Source: a virus | Virus record (IMG/VR): IMGVR_UViG_3300021959_000076 | Location: 1-47,095 of that record | Strand: one strand, 5' to 3' | DNA: 47,095 bases | Part shown: positions 41,369 to 47,095 of the stretch, one piece after another | Layout of the letters: every line of letters starts with the position of its first letter | Position numbering within the stretch: the stretch's first letter is position 1 | Program-made: the position numbers and the translations under genes | Notes under the pieces: model-generated | The model's database searches: none | Seen by the model: only the letters and a program-made list of their open reading frames with translations | Told to the model about the DNA's origin: nothing

Positions 41369-41641
41369 ATGGAAACAATAATCTTTTTATGCACTATTTT
41401 AAGTGCGTACATCTTTGGCATAATGTCAGGGATAATTATGATGCGCAAAACAACTAGAACGCATGAACAATGGCGTGATCAAATGTTACAAGCGACATGG
41501 TTAGCTAAAACTAGGAAGAATAAAACTCCTAGACCTATTAGTAAAAAGAAAGTATATGATTTACATGATGAAAGATTACCAGCTGGCTTTGGAACATTTG
41601 GAAAAGGTAACAGTAATGGTCCATCTACAACAACAATATAA
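41369..41641 (+). CDS. Small membrane-anchored protein
   Basis: 90 residues. One N-terminal membrane helix (IIFLCTILSAYIFGIMSGIIMM, described in part; residues 4-25) then a basic cytoplasmic tail (RTHEQWRDQ, KTRKNKTPRPISKKK) ending Gly/Asn/Ser/Thr-rich. No catalytic motif. It may tether something to the inner membrane during early infection. The stop is directly followed by a long-stem RNA element. Confidence 0.6.
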   Translation: METIIFLCTILSAYIFGIMSGIIMMRKTTRTHEQWRDQMLQATWLAKTRKNKTPRPISKKKVYDLHDERLPAGFGTFGKGNSNGPSTTTI

Positions 41642-41644
41642 AAT

Positions 41645-41698
41645 CCAGCGGTGATGGGTTTTATATCATAATATATTTGTCCCTTGTTACACCGCTGG
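41645..41698 (+). ncRNA. Long-stem structured RNA element 2
   Basis: CCAGCGGTG (41645-41653) pairs perfectly with CACCGCTGG (41690-41698). The interior adds GGG/CCC and TATAT/ATATA pairs to make one extended hairpin. It begins three bases after the upstream stop. There is no T tract after it, so it is not a standard terminator. Confidence 0.55.
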
Positions 41699-41707
41699 TA
41701 ACACATA

Positions 41708-41775
41708 AAAAGACTCACAAACTCTACTTATTATTACTACTTTGATAGATGATAAGAGTATGATAAGAGTCTTTT
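41708..41775 (+). ncRNA. Long-stem structured RNA element 3
   Basis: AAAAGACTC (41708-41716) pairs with GAGTCTTTT (41767-41775), and inside it CTTATTAT pairs with ATGATAAG (one T.G pair on the plus strand). The 3' side ends in TTTTATTT, so a terminator role is possible. It lies 9 bases after element 2 in the gap before the 221-residue gene. Confidence 0.5.
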
Positions 41776-41848
41776 ATTTACATAAATAAGGTTGGTGATA
41801 TACCTTTTTAAAATCACTAAATTAACCCATTTAAAACCAATTAAACAA

Positions 41849-42511
41849 ATGGCAAATCAATTAAACAGTGGTAGTCTTAACACTCTAAAATTAGACCAAA
41901 CTTTACTATCTCATGTACAAAAAGCAGCTAATGATTCATATCAAGCTTGTTTTATCGAGAGAATTGACCGTAATGGTGCACCAAAAGCAGAAGCAAACAA
42001 TGACGAAATAGATGCATTGTCTATTCTAAATTATGGTGACGCAAGATTTCAACAAGGCAGTGTAACTTATGTGTATACAAGAATTACACCAGAAAGTTTA
42101 GCTTTAATGGATATTAAAAATGCTGATGGAACAGCTTTTAATCTTGACGCAGCTGAATTCTCAGCTAAAACTACAAAAGCAGGTAAAGTTGTACAAGCAT
42201 GTGATTTGAATATTTTAAATCCTACAATTGCTGATGCTAATCATCAAGCAACAGGAATGAGATACAGAATCAAACTTGTAGAAACTCATGAGCCAACACA
42301 ATGGCAATTAGACAACAGTGCACACAAAATTAATCCTTCAACTAAAGAAGAATTAACTGTAACTGATTTAACAACTGGCGAAGTTAAAAGAATTTACAGT
42401 GGACACAAAATGGTACTAACTACAAGTAGTCCAAGTCATGCACTTATTGCGCATGATAAAGTAGCAGTAACTACAGCTAATGTTGCTAAGGAGGCAATGA
42501 GCATGATGTAA
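41849..42511 (+). CDS. Replication-module protein of unknown function, ssDNA-binding candidate
   Basis: 220 residues from the ATG at 41849, chosen over an earlier in-frame ATG (41792) because the leader before it (TTTAAAACCAATTAAACAA) is typical here and the extra 19 residues look like untranslated AT-rich DNA. The protein is acidic to neutral, beta-rich in the middle (SVTYVYTRITPESLALMDI) and ends MSMM. It has well-balanced codon use, which suggests strong expression. Its position upstream of the DNA polymerase would suit a single-stranded DNA-binding protein, but no OB-fold signature or acidic tail is clear, so that is only a guess. Confidence 0.6.
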   Translation: MANQLNSGSLNTLKLDQTLLSHVQKAANDSYQACFIERIDRNGAPKAEANNDEIDALSILNYGDARFQQGSVTYVYTRITPESLALMDIKNADGTAFNLDAAEFSAKTTKAGKVVQACDLNILNPTIADANHQATGMRYRIKLVETHEPTQWQLDNSAHKINPSTKEELTVTDLTTGEVKRIYSGHKMVLTTSSPSHALIAHDKVAVTTANVAKEAMSMM

Positions 42512-42610
42512 ACAGACGGCAAATCTGTGTATTGATATAAAATAAGGGAGGAAAAGCCAAGCTTGTGAGAATAACTCACGTAATTAGCACAGTGCTCCCT
42601 TGTTTTATAT
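42512..42610 (+). ncRNA. Long-stem structured RNA element 4
   Basis: A short hairpin ACAGA/TCTGT (42512-42528) is followed by a 16-pair stem: 42535-42550 (ATATAAAATAAGGGAG) with 42595-42610, including one T.G pair on the plus strand. It encloses a GTGAG/CTCAC hairpin. Interior GGAAAAGCCAAGC resembles GGAAAGGCTAAGC in element 1. It fills the gap between two genes. Confidence 0.6.
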
Positions 42611-42628
42611 TTAATTTAAAATAAGTTT

Positions 42629-42880
42629 ATGACAAAACGATATGATATAGAAATACCATCAGTTGTAGAGACAACTGCGGTACAAGAAGAGATTATATTT
42701 CAAGGAAAGAAAATAATCAGAGAAAGAATTGAAAAGAAAATAAAATTACCTAAAATAATCACGAATGATTATGGTTATGAAATGATGACAGGATTTAAGC
42801 CTGGTATACCAAGATATGGGAATAAAAATACAGGGATAAAAACAGTTACTGTTAACATGGACAACAACTTAATCATTTAA
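42629..42880 (+). CDS. Small basic protein, unknown function
   Basis: 83 residues; alternating charged stretches (VQEEIIFQGKKIIRERIEKKIKLPKI) and a Gly/Tyr region (YGYEMMTGFKPGIPRYGNKNTG) before a final strand (KTVTVNMDNNLII). Lies between two structured or membrane-type small genes in the operon feeding into the DNA polymerase. No domain recognised. Confidence 0.55.
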   Translation: MTKRYDIEIPSVVETTAVQEEIIFQGKKIIRERIEKKIKLPKIITNDYGYEMMTGFKPGIPRYGNKNTGIKTVTVNMDNNLII

Positions 42881-42896
42881 TTAAAAGAAATTAAAT

Positions 42897-43007
42897 ATGG
42901 ATACAACAAGGGAAATAGTTATTAATATAGCAGAAGTAAAATTACTGTGGTTATGCTTAGGCATGATATTTGGTTTTATATTTTGTGAAATAAAAAATAG
43001 ACAATAA
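42897..43007 (+). CDS. 36-residue single-span membrane protein
   Basis: ATG frame with a polar N-terminus (MDTTREIVINIAEVK) and a hydrophobic helix (LLWLCLGMIFGFIFC) ending in a basic tail (EIKNRQ). Its stop overlaps the next ATG as TAATG, so translation of the two is probably coupled. Function unknown. Confidence 0.6.
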   Translation: MDTTREIVINIAEVKLLWLCLGMIFGFIFCEIKNRQ

Positions 43008-43264
43008 TGGGACAAATGAAATGGATATTTAGTCTTGCAGAAGATGGGAGACTAGAAGACTATGCAGAAACATATTATAAAAACCTAGCTAATAATTGTG
43101 CTGGGTTTACATATGATGGAAAGTTTTTAACTATGGTACGGGCAACAGCAGTATTAAAGTTATTAAAAGATGCTAGTGTAAAATATAATTCGTATCTTGA
43201 AGAGCAAGCTGACCAAGCTGAAGCAGAACGAATATATAACAATAAAATAGACGTAAGAAAATGA
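43007..43264 (+). CDS. Small helical protein before the polymerase, unknown function
   Basis: 85 residues, helical and acidic with Ala/Glu-rich C-terminus (SYLEEQADQAEAERIYNNK). Its stop overlaps the polymerase start by four bases (ATGA), so it may be a translational partner or accessory protein of the polymerase. No family recognised. Confidence 0.6.
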   Translation: MGQMKWIFSLAEDGRLEDYAETYYKNLANNCAGFTYDGKFLTMVRATAVLKLLKDASVKYNSYLEEQADQAEAERIYNNKIDVRK

Positions 43265-45159
43265 TTTATTTAGTAGATGGATCAATAAAAACGATACCTT
43301 CTCCGCATTATCAGTTGGCAACGATTGATGATGTGGTTAAGTATTGTGAAAACAAAGAAATACTTGGTGTAGACACAGAGACTGAAGGTTTTGACTTTAC
43401 TTGTAAAAAGATGATCATGTTTCAAATTGGTGATAATGAAGATCAATTTGTAATTGACACTCGTATTGTTAGTATTGAGCCTTTACGTAATCTACTAGAA
43501 GACAAAACAATCACTAAAATATTTCATAACGCAAAGTTTGATTACAAGTTTATTAAACGATGGTCTAATATATCTTGTGAAGGTATTTATGATACTTTCT
43601 TAACTGAGCGTGTTCTTAACTGTGGTAAAGACAAGTATGGCTATGGATTGAAAGATGTATGCAAAAGATATTTGAATGTAGATTTAAATAAAGATGTGCG
43701 TAATCAATTTATAGGACTTACAGGTCAACCATTTAAGAATGATCAAATTGTGTACGGCGCAAAAGACGTAGAATACCTTATCAAAATACGTACGCATCAA
43801 CTACCTCTTATAGATAAGTATAAACTACATAATGTAGTTGAACTTGAAAATAAAGTAGTATCCTCATTTGCAGACATAGAATACAATGGATTAGAACTAG
43901 ATGTAGAACAATGGTCAAAGTTAGAAGCTATTAACACTGACAATGCTAATAAATTAGAACAAGATCTAGATACTATGATTAGAAATGATTACAGAGTTAA
44001 ACACTTTGTATCTAAGTATGTGCAAACAGACATGTTTACTCCAATTGAAGAGATAAGAGATATAGATATAAAATGGACATCACCTAAGCAGGTGTTAGAA
44101 GTATTTCAATGTCTTGTTCCTAAGCTTGACAATGTTAATGGTAAACAAATGTATAAATATAGATTTAAATTTCCTTTGATAGATAAGTATGTAAAATATA
44201 AAGAAGCTATGAAATTATGTACATCATATGGTGATGCTTTCTTTAAAAACTTAGCAGCTGATAATAAAATACATACAAACTTTCATCAGATACTAGACAC
44301 AGGTCGTGTTAGTAGTAGTAAACCTAACATGCAACAGATACCTGCAGATAATGTGTATAGAAATTGTTTTACAGCTCCAAATGGTTGGAGTTTTGTAAGT
44401 TCTGACTACAGTTCACAAGAATTAAATGTAATTGCATTTGGTTCTAAAGATCCTGTATGGCTAAAAGCATTAGAACAAGAACAAGATTTACACTCAACAT
44501 GTGCAGAACTAGTTTATGGGAAGGAATGGATTAACGTAGCTGAAGAGAATTGCCTTTACATGAGTAAAAAACAAAAGTGTAATTGTCCTTCACATAAAAA
44601 ACTAAGAACAAATGTTAAAACAATCAATTTTGGTCTTGCTTATGGTATGGGGCCTAATAAGCTTGCTGATACCCTTAATATTAGTATCGATGATGCTAAA
44701 ATTCTTATTGAAAAGTATTTTGAAGCTTTCCCATCAATTAAAGGGTTCTTAGATAAACTAGGTAATTTTGGTAAAAAATTTGGATACATTAAAACATTTC
44801 CTCCTTATAATAGGAAGCGATGGTTTAGTAACTGGTATCCAAAGATTTGGATCAATAAGTCATCTATGATGGAACTTGGTAGCATCGAGCGTGCTAGTAA
44901 GAATACGCCTATACAAGGTGCATCTGCAGATATGACTAAACTTGCACTTATATTAATGCGAGACTATATAAAAATAACTGATTGTCCTGTAAAACTAGTA
45001 ATGACAGTGCATGATCAGATAGATACTATATGTAAGAATGATTATATAGATACGTGGACAGTTAAGATGCAAGAATTGATGGAGCTAGCTGCAAATCAAA
45101 TAGTAACAAATGGTTTGTTGAAAGCAGAGGTAACAGTTAGTAACTGCTGGGAAAAATAA
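43261..45159 (+). CDS. polA: Family A DNA polymerase with 3'-5' exonuclease
   Basis: 632 residues. Proofreading domain: Exo I 'GVDTETEGF' (D38, E40), Exo II 'FHNAKFDYKF' (N90, D94), Exo III 'YGAKDVEYL' (Y165, D169). Polymerase domain: 'TGRVSSSKPNMQQIP' (347-361), motif A 'SSDYSSQELNVIA' (D382), motif B 'RTNVKTINFGLAYG' (R449, K453, F457, Y461), motif C 'MTVHDQID' (D585). There is no 5'-3' nuclease domain, as in phage enzymes. The residue equivalent to E. coli Phe762 is Phe (F457), which in virioplankton surveys goes with virulent life style. Odd: motif C has HDQ instead of HDE, and a Cys/His-rich insertion (KQKCNCPSHKK, 437-447) precedes motif B. It replicates the phage genome. Confidence 0.95.
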   Translation: MIYLVDGSIKTIPSPHYQLATIDDVVKYCENKEILGVDTETEGFDFTCKKMIMFQIGDNEDQFVIDTRIVSIEPLRNLLEDKTITKIFHNAKFDYKFIKRWSNISCEGIYDTFLTERVLNCGKDKYGYGLKDVCKRYLNVDLNKDVRNQFIGLTGQPFKNDQIVYGAKDVEYLIKIRTHQLPLIDKYKLHNVVELENKVVSSFADIEYNGLELDVEQWSKLEAINTDNANKLEQDLDTMIRNDYRVKHFVSKYVQTDMFTPIEEIRDIDIKWTSPKQVLEVFQCLVPKLDNVNGKQMYKYRFKFPLIDKYVKYKEAMKLCTSYGDAFFKNLAADNKIHTNFHQILDTGRVSSSKPNMQQIPADNVYRNCFTAPNGWSFVSSDYSSQELNVIAFGSKDPVWLKALEQEQDLHSTCAELVYGKEWINVAEENCLYMSKKQKCNCPSHKKLRTNVKTINFGLAYGMGPNKLADTLNISIDDAKILIEKYFEAFPSIKGFLDKLGNFGKKFGYIKTFPPYNRKRWFSNWYPKIWINKSSMMELGSIERASKNTPIQGASADMTKLALILMRDYIKITDCPVKLVMTVHDQIDTICKNDYIDTWTVKMQELMELAANQIVTNGLLKAEVTVSNCWEK

Positions 45160-45160
45160 T

Positions 45161-45231
45161 TATGAGTGGGGCCCTAACCTAACCGGATGTATAAGAGCGT
45201 CCTTAATATTAAATGTTTTGCCTCACTCATA
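45161..45231 (+). ncRNA. Long-stem structured RNA element 5
   Basis: TATGAGTGGGGC (45161-45172) pairs over 12 positions with GCCTCACTCATA (45220-45231), one being G.T on the plus strand. Inside is a GGATG/CGTCC hairpin (one T.G pair) and a TTAATATTAA palindrome. It starts one base after the polymerase stop. No T tract follows. Confidence 0.6.
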
Positions 45232-45244
45232 TTCACACAAGTAA

Positions 45245-45333
45245 TTACGGCGGGGCAGACATAAAAGATTATAACTACACGAAGTAGGGACTAATCTACA
45301 ACCAGGTTAATACTCTTGGCTGCCCCGTGGTAA
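45245..45333 (+). ncRNA. Long-stem structured RNA element 6
   Basis: CGGGGCAG (45251-45258) pairs with CTGCCCCG (45320-45327), extended by a G.T pair, one mismatch and TTAC/GTAA to about 13 pairs. Inside, AGATTA/TAATCT (45266-45271 with 45292-45297) encloses CTAC/GTAG (45275-45287). It lies 13 bases after element 5 and 22 bases before the next gene. Confidence 0.6.
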
Positions 45334-45355
45334 ACTAAAATAAAATATAATAGAT

Positions 45356-45754
45356 ATGAATGAAGATACAAAAGCGTTTATAGCAGACTATAAACAAAAG
45401 AAATATTTAAAAGAGTTATATAATCAAAATACACTAGAGTTTGATTTTTATTTTAAATACAGTGGTAAAATAGAATATAAAAATACATATACAAAAAACT
45501 TTCAATTAACACCTCCTGAAGAACTTGGGTGTAATGGAAATGCATATAACCCTTTGTATTTTAATGATATGTCTCAATATCAATTAAATCATAAATCTAA
45601 TGTTGGATACACTAAGTATTTAAAAACTAATAATTATAAAAATATAAAACCAAATGAAAAAAATAAGACAGACTCAAGTAGAGTCTCTAAAAAAACTCTC
45701 AAGTACCTTGGGATCAAAACAAAAAACTGTTTACTCAGTGATACAATATCTTAG
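45356..45754 (+). CDS. Basic Tyr/Asn-rich protein overlapping the next gene
   Basis: 132 residues, no signal peptide. Aromatic and charged (FDFYFKYSGKIEYKNTYTK), with 'LTPPEELGCNGNAYNPLYFND' in the middle and a strongly basic C-terminus. The last 101 bases overlap the winged-helix gene in another frame on the same strand, which is unusually long for this genome; the C-terminal third may therefore be constrained by the other gene, or a frameshift may exist here. No family recognised. Confidence 0.5.
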   Translation: MNEDTKAFIADYKQKKYLKELYNQNTLEFDFYFKYSGKIEYKNTYTKNFQLTPPEELGCNGNAYNPLYFNDMSQYQLNHKSNVGYTKYLKTNNYKNIKPNEKNKTDSSRVSKKTLKYLGIKTKNCLLSDTIS

Positions 45755-45914
45755 TCCTGCTACTAACAGAAATATAGCTAAACATTTAGGATGGGATATT
45801 AATAGAGTGACAGGTAGAGTAACTGAACTTGTAAATATGGGGAGAGTTATGGCTAGCGGAACATTTAAAGATAAAGAAACTAATAGAACAGTTACCTTAT
45901 GGAAGACATTATGA
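45654..45914 (+). CDS. Winged-helix DNA-binding protein
   Basis: 86 residues. After a basic N-terminus the protein forms a compact helix-turn-helix with wing: 'KTVYSVIQYLSPATNRNIAKHLGWDINRVTGRVTELVNMGRVMASGT' in outline (first helix 25-32, recognition helix around DINRVTGRVTEL, wing after GRV). The next Met is far inside the domain, so the ATG at 45654 is the only sensible start. Small wHTH proteins of this kind stand next to helicase or replication genes in marine phages. Its stop overlaps the helicase ATG (ATGA). Confidence 0.75.
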   Translation: MKKIRQTQVESLKKLSSTLGSKQKTVYSVIQYLSPATNRNIAKHLGWDINRVTGRVTELVNMGRVMASGTFKDKETNRTVTLWKTL

Positions 45915-47059
45915 GTAAAATAAATGCAGTAAGAGATAAAGAACAAAAGGCTGCCTTAAATGCATGGGCAGGACAAAACTTTATTGGTTCTATAATTGCA
46001 GGTACAGGCTTTGGTAAATCTAGATGTGGTGTGTTAGCAGTAGAATACGCACTTAAAGATGGAGGAAATGCTTTGATACTTGTTCCTACTGTACAACTAC
46101 AACAACAATTTGTAGAAGAATTTGAAAAATGGGGAGTGTCTACAGATAATGTAGAAATACTTTGTTATCAAAGTGCATATAAACTAAAGAGTAAAAGTTA
46201 TACTATAGTTGTATGTGACGAGATACATTTAGGTTTGTCTCCAGAGTATCGTAAATTCTTTGAGAATAATGCTTCTAAAATGCTATTGTGTATGACTGCA
46301 ACTCTTCCAGAAGAGGTAGAATACAAAGACATACTCTCTAAAATGGCACCAACAGCATATAAAATTACATTAGATAAGTGTGTAAAATTAGGGTTTGTAA
46401 GTCCTTATCAAATTACTTGTATACCGGTTAAATTAACTAAGCAAGAACAAGCTGATTACAAAAAAGCAAATAATTCTTTTGTTTATTGTAAATATCAATT
46501 GGGACAATTTAATGCATTTGATGAGGCACAAAGAATAATGAGAACTAAAGACGCTAGCGGAGCAGAGAAAAAAGCTGCAATATTGTTTTATAAAGCTATT
46601 AGAGATCGTAAGACTGTTATAGATTACGCACACAATAAAATAAAAAAGTTTCAGAGTATTTATTATAAGAATACAGATAAAAAAATATTAGTATTTGGTG
46701 GTGCAAATGATTTTACAGATCAACTATGTGATTCTATAGCTCCATATGCAATGGCTTATCACTCTAAAAAGACTAAAAAACAAAGAGATGTAGCCCTTGA
46801 ATTATTTAAAACAGGGGATATAAATGTGCTTTGTTCAACAAAAGCTCTTAACCAAGGATTTGACGTTCCTAATGCAAACATGGGTATAATTTGCGGTATT
46901 ACAAGCAAAGGTTTGTCTATGATACAGCGTGTAGGACGATTAGTAAGATTTCAAGAAAATAAAGTAGGAAAAATTATAATCTTGTATGTTGCTGATTCTC
47001 AGGAAGAAAAGTGGCTAAAGAACGCTACAAAAACATTAAATAATGTTGTGTGGAAATAA
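45911..47059 (+). CDS. Superfamily 2 DNA helicase (DEAH-like, UvsW-type)
   Basis: 382 residues from the ATG at 45911 that overlaps the winged-helix stop as ATGA; an in-frame ATG four codons earlier is less likely. Motifs: Walker A 'AGTGFGKSR' (30-38), Ia 'ALILVPTVQLQQQF', II 'VVCDEIH' (DEIH, 103-106), III 'MTATLP' (128-133), V 'STKALNQGFDVPN', VI 'IQRVGRLVR' (about 339-347). This set is that of nucleic-acid-dependent ATPases that unwind or remodel recombination and replication forks (as T4 UvsW). It follows the polymerase and winged-helix genes, forming a replication cluster. The remaining 36 bases to the window end hold no gene. Confidence 0.9.
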   Translation: MSKINAVRDKEQKAALNAWAGQNFIGSIIAGTGFGKSRCGVLAVEYALKDGGNALILVPTVQLQQQFVEEFEKWGVSTDNVEILCYQSAYKLKSKSYTIVVCDEIHLGLSPEYRKFFENNASKMLLCMTATLPEEVEYKDILSKMAPTAYKITLDKCVKLGFVSPYQITCIPVKLTKQEQADYKKANNSFVYCKYQLGQFNAFDEAQRIMRTKDASGAEKKAAILFYKAIRDRKTVIDYAHNKIKKFQSIYYKNTDKKILVFGGANDFTDQLCDSIAPYAMAYHSKKTKKQRDVALELFKTGDINVLCSTKALNQGFDVPNANMGIICGITSKGLSMIQRVGRLVRFQENKVGKIIILYVADSQEEKWLKNATKTLNNVVWK

Positions 47060-47095
47060 TTATTTAAAATATTTGTACATAATAACAGAATTTAT

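Noticed and set aside
41690-41775. Simple terminators for elements 2 and 3
   Set aside because: Element 2 has no T tract; element 3 has only a broken TTTTATTT, and both have long internal structure unlike the compact terminator at 40099-40120.
41792-41848. Upstream in-frame start of the 220-residue replication-module gene
   Set aside because: The 19 extra residues look like a translated AT-rich leader, and the ATG at 41849 has the leader typical of this genome.
1-47095. CRISPR array, diversity-generating retroelement, insertion sequence or integrase
   Set aside because: No regularly spaced identical repeats, no reverse transcriptase, no transposase and no recombinase were found; the repeats present are protein-coding fibre and GCTDP units.
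1-47095. Complete circular genome
   Set aside because: No terminal overlap between the two ends is visible, and joining the ends would give the gene that starts at position 13 only 14 codons.

Overview
The window is a stretch of an AT-rich double-stranded DNA phage genome whose host is almost certainly a marine member of the Bacteroidetes (flavobacterial type). The phage assignment rests on a large terminase, portal, scaffold-like protein, major capsid candidate and several long fibre genes in one gene-dense block. The host assignment rests on three independent signs: genes have A/T-rich leaders with no Shine-Dalgarno motif, promoters match the Bacteroidetes TTG / TAnnTTTG consensus, and a secreted protein ends in a flavobacterial type IX secretion (T9SS) sorting signal and carries the Cys-rich 'GCTDP...NY...DDGSC' repeats typical of that phylum. 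No tape-measure, sheath or tail-tube gene is recognisable, so a short-tailed (podovirus-like) particle is likely. The packaging and capsid genes look like those of Bacteroidetes podoviruses, crAss-like phages included; that relation is inference. No integrase or repressor is seen. The window is not a complete genome: a new gene starts at position 13 and runs off the left edge.

Left arm, about 1-39,600, is read leftward (minus strand). In transcription order from the right it holds: a promoter plus a structured leader RNA; small early or regulatory genes (GroES-like, winged-helix, zinc-ribbon, HU/IHF-like); terminase, a SET-domain protein, portal, a 966-residue multidomain virion enzyme, scaffold and major capsid; head and neck proteins; a 1532-residue Cys-rich virion protein; fibres and a LamG protein; an envelope-directed module (outer-membrane barrel, membrane/coiled-coil protein, exported thioredoxin-like protein, 30-residue Cys-rich peptide, T9SS-sorted repeat protein); a DUF5675 lysis candidate; two long fibres; an arginine/guanidino-type methyltransferase; holin-like proteins; and further structural proteins. 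Most genes abut or overlap by 1-20 bases, often as TAATG, so translation is probably coupled.

The strand switch lies at about 39.6-39.84 kb, with AT-rich DNA and copies of CACAATCAAA, a plausible regulatory or origin region.

Right arm, 39,841-47,059, is read rightward: two unknown proteins, a roughly 550-base gene-free region dense in RNA secondary structure, small membrane proteins, a probable abundant replication-module protein, a family A DNA polymerase with proofreading domain, a winged-helix protein and a superfamily 2 helicase. Nearly every gap in this arm contains an RNA-like element closed by a long stem of about 9-16 bp, with G.T pairs that fit the plus-strand transcript.

The strongest candidates for new biology are (a) this set of structured RNAs, including the 550-base region and the minus-strand leader, and (b) the phage-encoded envelope module with a T9SS-exported protein that shares its repeat family with a virion protein. 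Less certain but interesting are a phage SET-domain protein, a GAMT/RMT2-like methyltransferase among fibre genes, and a polymerase with HDQ instead of HDE in motif C.
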